Positions 1-5,476 of a DNA stretch of 5,476 nt are shown one piece after another. The position numbers and the translations under genes are program-made. Each line of letters begins with the position of its first letter. Position 1 is the first letter of the stretch. This stretch comes from Methylophilaceae bacterium UBA6140 (GTDB lineage: Bacteria; Pseudomonadota; Gammaproteobacteria; Burkholderiales; Methylophilaceae): assembly GCA_002423265.1 (NCBI GenBank), contig DIVE01000038.1, positions 6,654 to 12,129 on the forward strand, read 5' to 3'. The notes beneath the pieces were generated by a model. The model was not told where the DNA came from. It worked only from the letters and a program-made list of their open reading frames with translations, and made no database searches.

Positions 1-291
1 TTGCTGGCGAAGGCGCTCGATTTCAGTTTTCCGTATGTCTACGACCGCACGCAGGAAGTGGCAAAAGCCTACGGCGCAGTCTGTACTCCGGATTTCTTCG
101 GATTCAACGCCGATCTGGAGTTGCAATACCGCGGCCGCTTCGATGATCAGCGCCGCGACATGACGCCCAACCCCAATCCGACACGCGACTTGTTCAGAGC
201 CATGAAGCTGGTGGCGGAGACCGGTCAGGGGCCGCGCGAACAGATATCCTCGATCGGCTGTTCGATCAAGTGGATCGAAGAAGCGGCTTGA
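1..291 (+). CDS. Thioredoxin/peroxiredoxin-like family protein, C-terminal part (5' end outside window)
   Basis: The reading frame is open from the first base and ends at TGA 289-291, so only the last 96 residues are visible and the true start lies upstream. Visible motifs are an AYGAVCTPDFFGF segment with Cys at about residue 28, a YRGRFDD segment at about 43-49, and a C-terminal SIGCSIKW motif (about 84-91). This combination is typical of thioredoxin-fold proteins of the AhpC/TSA-related PRX-like group, usually around 180-200 residues long, which are inferred to act in thiol redox chemistry in the cytoplasm or periplasm. The N-terminal part that would carry the main active-site cysteine is not in the window, so the reaction cannot be assigned. 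A probable tkt promoter begins 29 bases after the stop, suggesting that it is a separate transcription unit from the sugar-phosphate genes. Confidence 0.8.
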   Translation: MLAKALDFSFPYVYDRTQEVAKAYGAVCTPDFFGFNADLELQYRGRFDDQRRDMTPNPNPTRDLFRAMKLVAETGQGPREQISSIGCSIKWIEEAA

Positions 292-319
292 CGACGAGGT
301 GTTTGCGGGCGGCTTGCTG

Positions 320-348
320 TTGCCGAAAATCCTTAACTAGGCAATAAT
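320..348 (+). promoter_or_regulatory. Candidate sigma70 promoter for tkt
   Basis: TTGCCG at 320-325 matches the -35 consensus at 4 of 6 positions. AATAAT at 343-348 matches the -10 consensus at 5 of 6, with an ideal 17-base spacer. Transcription would start near 355, giving a leader of about 168 bases before the tkt ATG. It is the best pair found by eye between the upstream stop and tkt. No promoter fits between the leader T-tract (479-489) and the start codon, which supports initiation upstream of the leader hairpins. Confidence 0.5.
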
Positions 349-388
349 TACGCCCTAAACCCCCTACAACAACAAAGAAGTAGCGGCC

Positions 389-479
389 AGGCAGCAGGGC
401 CGGAAATCCTGTACTGAAGGGGGATTTCCAAGAATTTGAGCAGGGCTGGTTCCCGGAAATAGGTCCCGGGAAGCTGCCT
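389..479 (+). promoter_or_regulatory. Candidate structured 5' leader of tkt (three-helix arrangement)
   Basis: Three perfect inverted repeats can form together. An outer helix pairs AGGCAGC (389-395) with GCTGCCT (473-479). Inside it lie GGAAATCC (402-409) with GGATTTCC (422-429), loop 410-421, and TTCCCGG (450-456) with CCGGGAA (466-472), loop 457-465. The third helix abuts the outer helix with no unpaired base, which would allow coaxial stacking. A competing hairpin, CGGCC (384-388) with GGCCG (398-402), would hold the 5' strand of the outer helix in its loop, so two exclusive folds are possible. The outer helix runs straight into a T-tract. This layout resembles a transcription-attenuating cis-regulatory RNA, but the sequence matches no riboswitch class I recognise, and helices of 7-8 bp in GC-rich DNA can arise by chance. 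Confidence 0.4.
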
Positions 480-489
480 TTTTCTCTTT
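440..489 (+). terminator. Possible intrinsic terminator or attenuator in the tkt leader
   Basis: The 7-bp stem 450-456/466-472 can be extended, across an internal loop, by GCAG (440-443) pairing with CTGC (474-477). TTTTT follows at 479-483 and a further pyrimidine run reaches 489. It could terminate transcription of the upstream thioredoxin-like gene. If the promoter at 320-348 is used, it would instead be an attenuator for tkt. The stem is imperfect, so it is weaker than the terminators at 2643 and 5054. Confidence 0.4.
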
Positions 490-522
490 ACACACCCGGT
501 TTGAAAGAAGAGGGAGATTGAA

Positions 523-2508
523 ATGGCAACTCGTACCGATTTATGTAATGCCATCCGTGCACTGTCCATGGATGCGGTCCAGAAGGCAAATTCTGGCCAC
601 CCAGGCGCCCCGATGGGCATGGCAGAAATTGCCGAAGTAGTGTGGAACCACAACCTGAGCCACAACCCGACCAACCCTGACTGGGCCAACCGTGACCGCT
701 TCGTTCTGTCCAATGGCCACGGCTCCATGCTGATTTACTCCCTGTTGCACCTGACCGGCTATGACGTCACCATCGACGACATCAAGACTTTCCGTCAACT
801 GCATTCCAAGTGCGCAGGTCACCCTGAATATCACTACGCACCTGGCGTAGAAACCACCACTGGCCCTCTCGGTCAGGGTATCGCCAACGGCGTCGGTTTC
901 GCAATGGCGGAAAAGCTGCTGGCAAGCCAGTTCAACAAGCCAGGTCATGACATCGTCGACCACTACACCTATGTTTTCCTTGGTGACGGTTGCATGATGG
1001 AAGGCGTTTCCCACGAAGCCTGTGCGCTGGCCGGTACCTGGGGTCTGGGCAAGCTTGTCGCGTTCTGGGATGACAACGGCATCTCCATCGACGGCCACAT
1101 CGAAGGCTGGTATACCGATGACACCGCCAAGCGCTTTGAGGCTTACGGCTGGCACGTTCAATCCGTAGATGGTCACGATTCCGCTGCAATCCAGAAAGCT
1201 ATCGACGCTGCCAAGAAGGTGACCGACAAGCCATCCCTGATCTGCTGCAAGACCATCATCGGCAAGGGCTCTCCGAACAAATGCGGTTCTCACGACTGCC
1301 ACGGTTCTGCACTGGGTGATGACGAAGTTGCCGCAACCCGCGCCAACATCGGCTGGAATCATGAGCCGTTCGTAATTCCTGCCGACGTTTATGAAGGTTG
1401 GGATGCCAAAGCCAAGGGTGCCGCTGCTGAAGCCGCCTGGAACGCCAAGTTCGACGCTTATGCCAAGGCTTTCCCGGCAGAGGCTGCAGAATTCAAGCGC
1501 CGCATGGCCGGCGAACTGCCAGCCAACTGGAAGCAGGTCACCGATGCAATGATCGCTGCAACCAACGAAAAGGCTGAAGGCGTTGCATCCCGCAAGGCCT
1601 CGCAAAATGTGATCGGTGCTCTGGCACCGACCCTGCCGGAATTCCTCGGCGGTTCTGCTGACCTGACCGGTTCCAACCTGACCAGCTGCAGCAGCTTCAC
1701 CCACGTTGACGGCAAGAAGCCGGGCAACTACATCTCCTACGGTGTCCGTGAATTCGGTATGGCTGCCATCATGAATGGCGTGGCACTGCATGGCGGTCTG
1801 TTGCCATTCGGCGGTACTTTCCACATGTTCTCCGACTACATGAAGAACGGCATGCGCATGTCCGCGCTGATGAAGCAGCGTGTGGTGTATGTGCTGACCC
1901 ACGACTCCATCGGTCAGGGCGAAGATGGCCCGACTCACCAGCCGGTAGAAAACACTTCCGGTCTGCGTTACATTCCACGCATGACGGTATGGCGTCCGGG
2001 TAGTGCGACTGAAACTGCAGTCGCATGGGTGGCCGCGGTCGAGAAAACCGACGGCCCGACCAGTCTGGTACTGTCCCGTCAGAACCTGCCCGGCATCAAG
2101 CATGATGCGGCGCAGTTAGACCTTATCCGCAAGGGTGGTTATGTGTTCTCCGATGTGGCTGGCAAGGCTGATGTGATCATCATCGCCAACGGTTCCGAGC
2201 TGGATCTGGCGGTCAAGGCTGCCGCTGAACTGATTGCAGACGGCACCAAGGTGCGCGTGGTTTCCATGCCATCCACCAACGTGTTCGACGCACAGGACCA
2301 AGCTTACCGCGACAGCGTACTGACCCCGGGTGTCAAGCGTGTCGCAGTTGAAGCTGCGCACCCTGATTTCTGGCGCAAGTATGTCGGTCTGGAAGGTGCA
2401 GTCGTCGGTATCGATACCTTCGGCGAATCCGCCCCCGGCGGCGTGCTGATGAAGCACTTCGGTTTCACCGTTGAAAATGTGGTCAACACGGTAAAGGGCG
2501 TTCTGTGA
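523..2508 (+). CDS. tkt: Transketolase
   Basis: Transketolase uses thiamine diphosphate and a divalent metal to move two-carbon ketol units between sugar phosphates in the pentose phosphate pathway and Calvin cycle; it acts in the cytoplasm, normally as a homodimer. The 661-residue product is full length for the family (E. coli TktA is 663). In the N-terminal cofactor domain, His26 (SGHPGAPMG), His66 (LSNGHGS) and His100 (AGHPEYH) are present, and the thiamine diphosphate/metal motif runs from Gly154-Asp155-Gly156 (GDGCMMEG) to Asn185 (DDNGIS). In the pyrimidine-binding domain, catalytic Glu410 lies in YGVREFGM, and His460, Asp468 and His472 lie in [16 protein letters not shown]. All expected active-site residues seem intact. 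The ATG is supported by AGGGAG at 511-516, six bases upstream, and by N-terminal alignment with TktA. Unlike gap and pgk, it uses CCA for 7 of 28 prolines. If it sits in a Calvin-cycle context it could equally be called cbbT. Confidence 0.98.
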   Translation: MATRTDLCNAIRALSMDAVQKANSGHPGAPMGMAEIAEVVWNHNLSHNPTNPDWANRDRFVLSNGHGSMLIYSLLHLTGYDVTIDDIKTFRQLHSKCAGHPEYHYAPGVETTTGPLGQGIANGVGFAMAEKLLASQFNKPGHDIVDHYTYVFLGDGCMMEGVSHEACALAGTWGLGKLVAFWDDNGISIDGHIEGWYTDDTAKRFEAYGWHVQSVDGHDSAAIQKAIDAAKKVTDKPSLICCKTIIGKGSPNKCGSHDCHGSALGDDEVAATRANIGWNHEPFVIPADVYEGWDAKAKGAAAEAAWNAKFDAYAKAFPAEAAEFKRRMAGELPANWKQVTDAMIAATNEKAEGVASRKASQNVIGALAPTLPEFLGGSADLTGSNLTSCSSFTHVDGKKPGNYISYGVREFGMAAIMNGVALHGGLLPFGGTFHMFSDYMKNGMRMSALMKQRVVYVLTHDSIGQGEDGPTHQPVENTSGLRYIPRMTVWRPGSATETAVAWVAAVEKTDGPTSLVLSRQNLPGIKHDAAQLDLIRKGGYVFSDVAGKADVIIIANGSELDLAVKAAAELIADGTKVRVVSMPSTNVFDAQDQAYRDSVLTPGVKRVAVEAAHPDFWRKYVGLEGAVVGIDTFGESAPGGVLMKHFGFTVENVVNTVKGVL

Positions 2509-2624
2509 TGAATGGCGCTTGCCACATTTCGGTACAGGCTAACGTGAGCGTTGCGAACGTTAAGCGCGCGCTGGCGTGCGGCCGGAGCCAAAATGTAGTG
2601 AAGACCGTTAAGTCGGTGTTGTAA
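2508..2624 (+). CDS. Possible 38-codon small ORF overlapping the tkt stop (doubtful)
   Basis: An ATG at 2508-2510 shares its A with the tkt TGA (TGATG), the classic layout for coupled translation by terminating ribosomes. The frame stays open for 38 codons to TAA at 2622-2624. The product would begin [10 protein letters not shown] and end in NVVKTVKSVL, which mirrors the transketolase C-terminus. No other domain, membrane segment or signal is visible. The first 27 codons match nothing I know, so the open frame may be only the accidental continuation of a transketolase tail relic. Conservation in relatives would be needed to call it a gene. Confidence 0.2.
   Translation: MNGACHISVQANVSVANVKRALACGRSQNVVKTVKSVL
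2538..2565 (+). other. Imperfect stem-loop in the tkt-gap spacer
   Basis: GCTAACGT (2538-2545) pairs with ACGTTAAGC (2557-2565), giving eight base pairs with one bulged A at 2562 and an 11-base loop. It is not followed by a T-tract, so it is not a terminator. It could stabilise the tkt 3' end or belong to a repeat remnant; no function can be assigned. Confidence 0.25.
2589..2624 (+). pseudogene. Relic of a second transketolase 3' end
   Basis: Read in frame, this stretch gives QNVVKTVKSVL and a stop, against [11 protein letters not shown] and a stop at the real tkt end (2473-2508). Eight of 11 residues are identical, and 24 of 36 bases match. Six of the eight identical residues use a different codon (for example GTG/GTA, ACG/ACC, CTG/TTG), so this is not a fresh copy of the adjacent end. 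It looks like the tail of a diverged homologue. Homology cannot be followed clearly upstream of about 2585. The likely cause is recombination or gene replacement that left the last codons of an older tkt behind. Chance similarity over 11 codons is less likely but not excluded. Confidence 0.55.
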
Positions 2625-2642
2625 TTTGATGTAGTTAGTCTG

Positions 2643-2675
2643 AAAGGGAGCCGTAATCTGGCTCCCTTTTTGTTT
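2643..2675 (+). terminator. Rho-independent terminator between tkt and gap
   Basis: A perfect 10-bp stem, AAAGGGAGCC (2643-2652) with GGCTCCCTTT (2660-2669), encloses a 7-base loop. The T-run spans 2667-2671, followed by G and TTT. Only 19 bases separate it from the gap ATG, and they include the gap ribosome binding site. It is therefore either the end of the tkt transcript or a partial terminator within a tkt-gap operon. Confidence 0.88.
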
Positions 2676-2682
2676 GTGATGA

Positions 2683-3690
<1,008 letters not shown>

Positions 3691-3810
3691 TCATGGCCTG
3701 CGGCGGCGCATTACTGCGTTGTCCAGTGCTGGCTTCCTCGCCTACCTGCCAGGTATGTCCCGGTCGCTGCGCGCTGTGCGCCTTGTATTGCATCCCGCTC
3801 GCCTGCTTAC
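3691..3810. repeat. Candidate dispersed intergenic repeat (REP-like), gap-pgk spacer
   Basis: The block starts directly after the gap stop and is GC-rich, with short self-complementary pieces. The clearest is TACCTG (3743-3748), C, CAGGTA (3750-3755); others are CCAG/CTGG at 3723-3732 and GGCGCA (3705-3710) with TGCGCC (3777-3782). It has no persuasive reading frame on either strand. Its general wording resembles repeat elements I recall between genes of Nitrosomonadales-like genomes, but one copy in one window cannot prove it is dispersed. The boundaries are approximate. No convincing promoter or terminator was found in 3691-3852. Confidence 0.4.
3743..3755. repeat. Perfect 6+1+6 palindrome
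   Basis: TACCTG and CAGGTA are exact reverse complements around a single C at 3749. The surrounding bases do not extend the symmetry. It may be the core of the repeat-like block or a binding site for a dimeric regulator of pgk, though at 97 bases upstream of the pgk ATG a regulatory role is only a guess. Confidence 0.4.
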
Positions 3811-3852
3811 TCAAGTGTGAGTTGGTGTATGAGTTTTCCTGGGGAGTAGAAC

Positions 3853-5034
3853 ATGTCTGTAATCAAAATGACCGACCTCGATTTGCGAGGCAAACGCGTC
3901 TTCATCCGTTCCGATCTCAACGTCCCGGTCAAGGATGGCAAGGTGACGTCCGATGCGCGTATCACGGCGTCGCTGCCGACCATCGAGTTTGCACTCAAGG
4001 CCGGAGCGCGTGTTATGGTGACATCGCATCTGGGCCGGCCGGAGGAGGGTGTCTATTCCGCAGAAAATTCCTTGCAGCCGGTGGCTGAGGTGATGGCGGC
4101 CAAGCTTGGCAGGCCGGTGCGGTTGGTGCGGGATTGGGTGGACGGTGGTTTCGAGGTTGACGAGGGCGAGCTGGTGTTGCTGGAGAACTGCCGCTTCAAT
4201 AAAGGTGAAAAGAAAAGCCTCGATGAAACGTCACAGAAATACGCGAAGCTGTGCGATGTGTTCGTGATGGATGCATTCGGAACCGCGCACCGCGCCGAAG
4301 CTTCGACGCACGGTGTTGCCAGATTCGCACCGGTTGCCGCAGCGGGCATGCTGTTGGTGGAGGAGCTCGATGCGCTGACCAAGGCTTTGCTGAATCCTGC
4401 GCGCCCCATGGTAGCGATTGTCGGCGGCAGCAAGGTCTCGACCAAGCTGACCGTGCTGGAAAGCTTGTCGGAAAAGGTCGATCAGCTGGTGGTCGGCGGC
4501 GGCATTGCCAATACCTTCCTCAAGGCTGCCGGTCATGAAGTAGGTAAATCCTTGTGCGAGGACGAACTGGTGCCGACCGCCAGGGCATTGATGGAGAAAA
4601 TGTCCAAACGTGGTGCAGCCGTGCCGATTGCGGTGGACGTGGTGTGCGGCAAGCGGTTCGACGCCGGTGAGCCGGCAGTGCTGAAGGACGCCGATGCAGT
4701 GGCGGCAGATGACATGATTTTCGATATTGGCCCGAAATCTGCTAAAGAGTTGGCAGATATCATCATGCAAGCTGGTACAGTGGTATGGAACGGCCCGGTC
4801 GGCGTTTTCGAGTTCGATCAGTTTGGGGCCGGTACCAGAACGATTGCGGAAGCCATCGCAAAAACCGGCGCGTTTACGCTGGCGGGCGGCGGCGACACAA
4901 TCGCGGCGATCCAGAAGTACGACATCTATGACCGGGTGTCTTATATTTCTACCGCCGGCGGCGCCTTTCTGGAATTTCTCGAAGGCAAGAAATTGCCTGC
5001 AGTGGAAATTCTCGAACAACGTGCGAAGGGATAG
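3853..5034 (+). CDS. pgk: Phosphoglycerate kinase
   Basis: PGK reversibly transfers the acyl phosphate of 1,3-bisphosphoglycerate to ADP, giving 3-phosphoglycerate and ATP; it is a cytoplasmic monomer with two hinged Rossmann-like domains. The 393-residue length is normal (family about 385-400). The N-terminal substrate-binding domain shows DLNVPV at 21-26, Arg36 in DARI, TSHLGRP at 57-63 and DAFGTAHR at 140-147. The C-terminal nucleotide domain shows GGSKVSTK at 191-198 with Lys194, NGPVGVFE ending at Glu320, and GGGDT at 345-349. All key residues appear present, so the enzyme is probably active. The ATG is preceded by GGGGAG at 3841-3846, six bases upstream. It follows gap after a 162-base spacer, consistent with co-transcription since no terminator is evident there, and a strong terminator follows its stop by 20 bases. 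Confidence 0.98.
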   Translation: MSVIKMTDLDLRGKRVFIRSDLNVPVKDGKVTSDARITASLPTIEFALKAGARVMVTSHLGRPEEGVYSAENSLQPVAEVMAAKLGRPVRLVRDWVDGGFEVDEGELVLLENCRFNKGEKKSLDETSQKYAKLCDVFVMDAFGTAHRAEASTHGVARFAPVAAAGMLLVEELDALTKALLNPARPMVAIVGGSKVSTKLTVLESLSEKVDQLVVGGGIANTFLKAAGHEVGKSLCEDELVPTARALMEKMSKRGAAVPIAVDVVCGKRFDAGEPAVLKDADAVAADDMIFDIGPKSAKELADIIMQAGTVVWNGPVGVFEFDQFGAGTRTIAEAIAKTGAFTLAGGGDTIAAIQKYDIYDRVSYISTAGGAFLEFLEGKKLPAVEILEQRAKG

Positions 5035-5053
5035 CGTCCTGAGCAGGTTGAAC

Positions 5054-5087
5054 AGGGGCTCTTGCGGAGCCCCTTTTTTGTTTTTTT
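5054..5087 (+). terminator. Rho-independent terminator between pgk and pyk
   Basis: An 8-bp stem pairs AGGGGCTC (5054-5061) with GAGCCCCT (5067-5074) around the loop TTGCG. The T-runs are at 5074-5079 and 5081-5087. This is a textbook strong terminator. Its T-tract ends directly at the pyk Shine-Dalgarno sequence, so no promoter can lie between them. Confidence 0.92.
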
Positions 5088-5101
5088 AAAGGAATACCTT
5101 G
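5088..5101 (+). promoter_or_regulatory. Ribosome binding site fixing the TTG start of pyk
   Basis: AAAGGA (5088-5093) lies five bases before TTG at 5099-5101. No ATG or GTG in this frame precedes the conserved N-terminal strand (TKIVATLGP), and the first in-frame ATG lies 20 codons later, past that strand. TTG is therefore the best start on both spacing and protein alignment. Confidence 0.75.
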
Positions 5102-5476
5102 ATACAGCGTAAAACCAAAATTGTTGCCACGTTGGGTCCCGCCTCCAGCAGCGAGGAAATGATCGCGCGCATGATCGTCGCAGGCGTCGATGTTGTGCGG
5201 CTCAATTTTTCTCACGGCACAGCGGAGGAGCATATCCACCGCGCGGATCTGGTGCGCTCGATTGCTGTCAAACTCGGCCGTCCGGTAGGCGTTCTCTGCG
5301 ATTTGCAGGGCCCCAAGATACGCATCGGCAAGTTTGAGCTGGGCAGCATTGCGCTGTCTGCGGGAGACAAATTCATCCTTGATGCCGAATGCAAGCTGGG
5401 TGACCAGCATCGTGTCGGGCTGGATTACAGAACCCTGCCTCAGGAAGTGGAGGCCGGTACTGTACTGCTGTTGGAC
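5099..5476 (+). CDS. pyk: Pyruvate kinase, N-terminal part (runs off window end)
   Basis: Pyruvate kinase transfers phosphate from phosphoenolpyruvate to ADP, giving pyruvate and ATP, the last step of glycolysis, in the cytoplasm. The visible 126 residues from the TTG start cover the first strand and helix of the TIM-barrel A domain and the beginning of the B domain. TKIVATLGPAS lies at 6-16. RLNFSHG at 34-40 supplies Arg34, Asn36, Ser38 and His39, which bind nucleotide, potassium and phosphate. DLQGPKIR at 68-75 joins the A and B domains. The family is usually about 470-480 residues, so roughly three quarters of the gene, including the catalytic Lys and the metal-binding Glu/Asp, lies outside. 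A strong terminator stands immediately upstream, so its expression depends on read-through or on a promoter located further upstream. Confidence 0.96.
   Translation, partial: MIQRKTKIVATLGPASSSEEMIARMIVAGVDVVRLNFSHGTAEEHIHRADLVRSIAVKLGRPVGVLCDLQGPKIRIGKFELGSIALSAGDKFILDAECKLGDQHRVGLDYRTLPQEVEAGTVLLLD

Noticed and set aside
330..352. LysR-type (CbbR) operator near the tkt promoter
   Set aside because: The stretch is AT-rich with TAA and TTA pieces, but I could not fit the TNA-N7-TNA spacing cleanly.
355..522. Thiamine diphosphate riboswitch controlling tkt
   Set aside because: It was considered because transketolase uses this cofactor, but the conserved CUGAGA-type and pyrophosphate-binding segments of that riboswitch are not present.
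541..2103. Long open frame on the minus strand (520 codons) opposite tkt
   Set aside because: It lies wholly antisense to an intact, well-conserved transketolase gene; its product shows no recognisable domain, and long antisense frames are common opposite codon-biased genes.
3783..3833. Promoter for pgk in the gap-pgk spacer
   Set aside because: TTGTAT at 3783 paired with CTTACT at 3806 matches only 3 of 6 positions in each box, and TATGAG at 3828 has no -35 partner and would start transcription inside the ribosome binding site.
3693..4088. Plus-strand open frame (131 codons) across the gap-pgk spacer into pgk
   Set aside because: It overlaps the first 236 bases of pgk in another frame, has no good ribosome binding site, and its spacer part is the repeat-like block.
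4231..5019. Minus-strand open frame (262 codons) opposite pgk
   Set aside because: It is antisense to clear PGK motifs and encodes a His/Arg/Cys-rich product without any known domain.

Overview
The window holds a run of central carbon metabolism genes, all on the + strand: the 3' end of a thioredoxin/peroxiredoxin-like gene, then complete tkt (transketolase), gap (glyceraldehyde-3-phosphate dehydrogenase, GapA type), pgk (phosphoglycerate kinase) and the first 126 codons of pyk (pyruvate kinase). The protein sequences and the tkt-gap-pgk-pyk order fit a betaproteobacterium, most likely in or near Nitrosomonadales (Gallionellaceae- or Nitrosomonas-like). That placement rests on recalled gene order and protein style, not on a search.

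Layout. 1-291: end of the thioredoxin-like gene. 292-522: a gene-free tkt leader with a plausible sigma70 promoter (320-348), three nested or adjacent inverted repeats and a T-tract, looking like a structured leader or attenuator. 523-2508: tkt. 2509-2694: a spacer with an in-frame echo of the last 11 codons plus stop of a transketolase (2589-2624), then a strong intrinsic terminator (2643-2675) just ahead of the gap ribosome binding site. 2695-3690: gap. 3691-3852: a spacer with a GC-rich, palindrome-containing block that resembles a dispersed intergenic repeat. 3853-5034: pgk. 5035-5098: a strong intrinsic terminator whose T-tract touches the pyk Shine-Dalgarno sequence. 5099-5476: pyk from a TTG start, cut by the window edge.

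How the genes work together. Transketolase moves two-carbon units between sugar phosphates in the pentose phosphate and Calvin cycles. GAPDH and PGK run the reversible triose-phosphate steps shared by glycolysis, gluconeogenesis and the Calvin cycle, and pyruvate kinase drains carbon to pyruvate. No enzyme unique to CO2 fixation is present, so autotrophy cannot be shown from this window.

No unknown protein system was found. The unusual material is non-coding: the structured tkt leader, the transketolase tail relic, terminators placed directly in front of gap and pyk with no room for a promoter after them, and the repeat-like block between gap and pgk.
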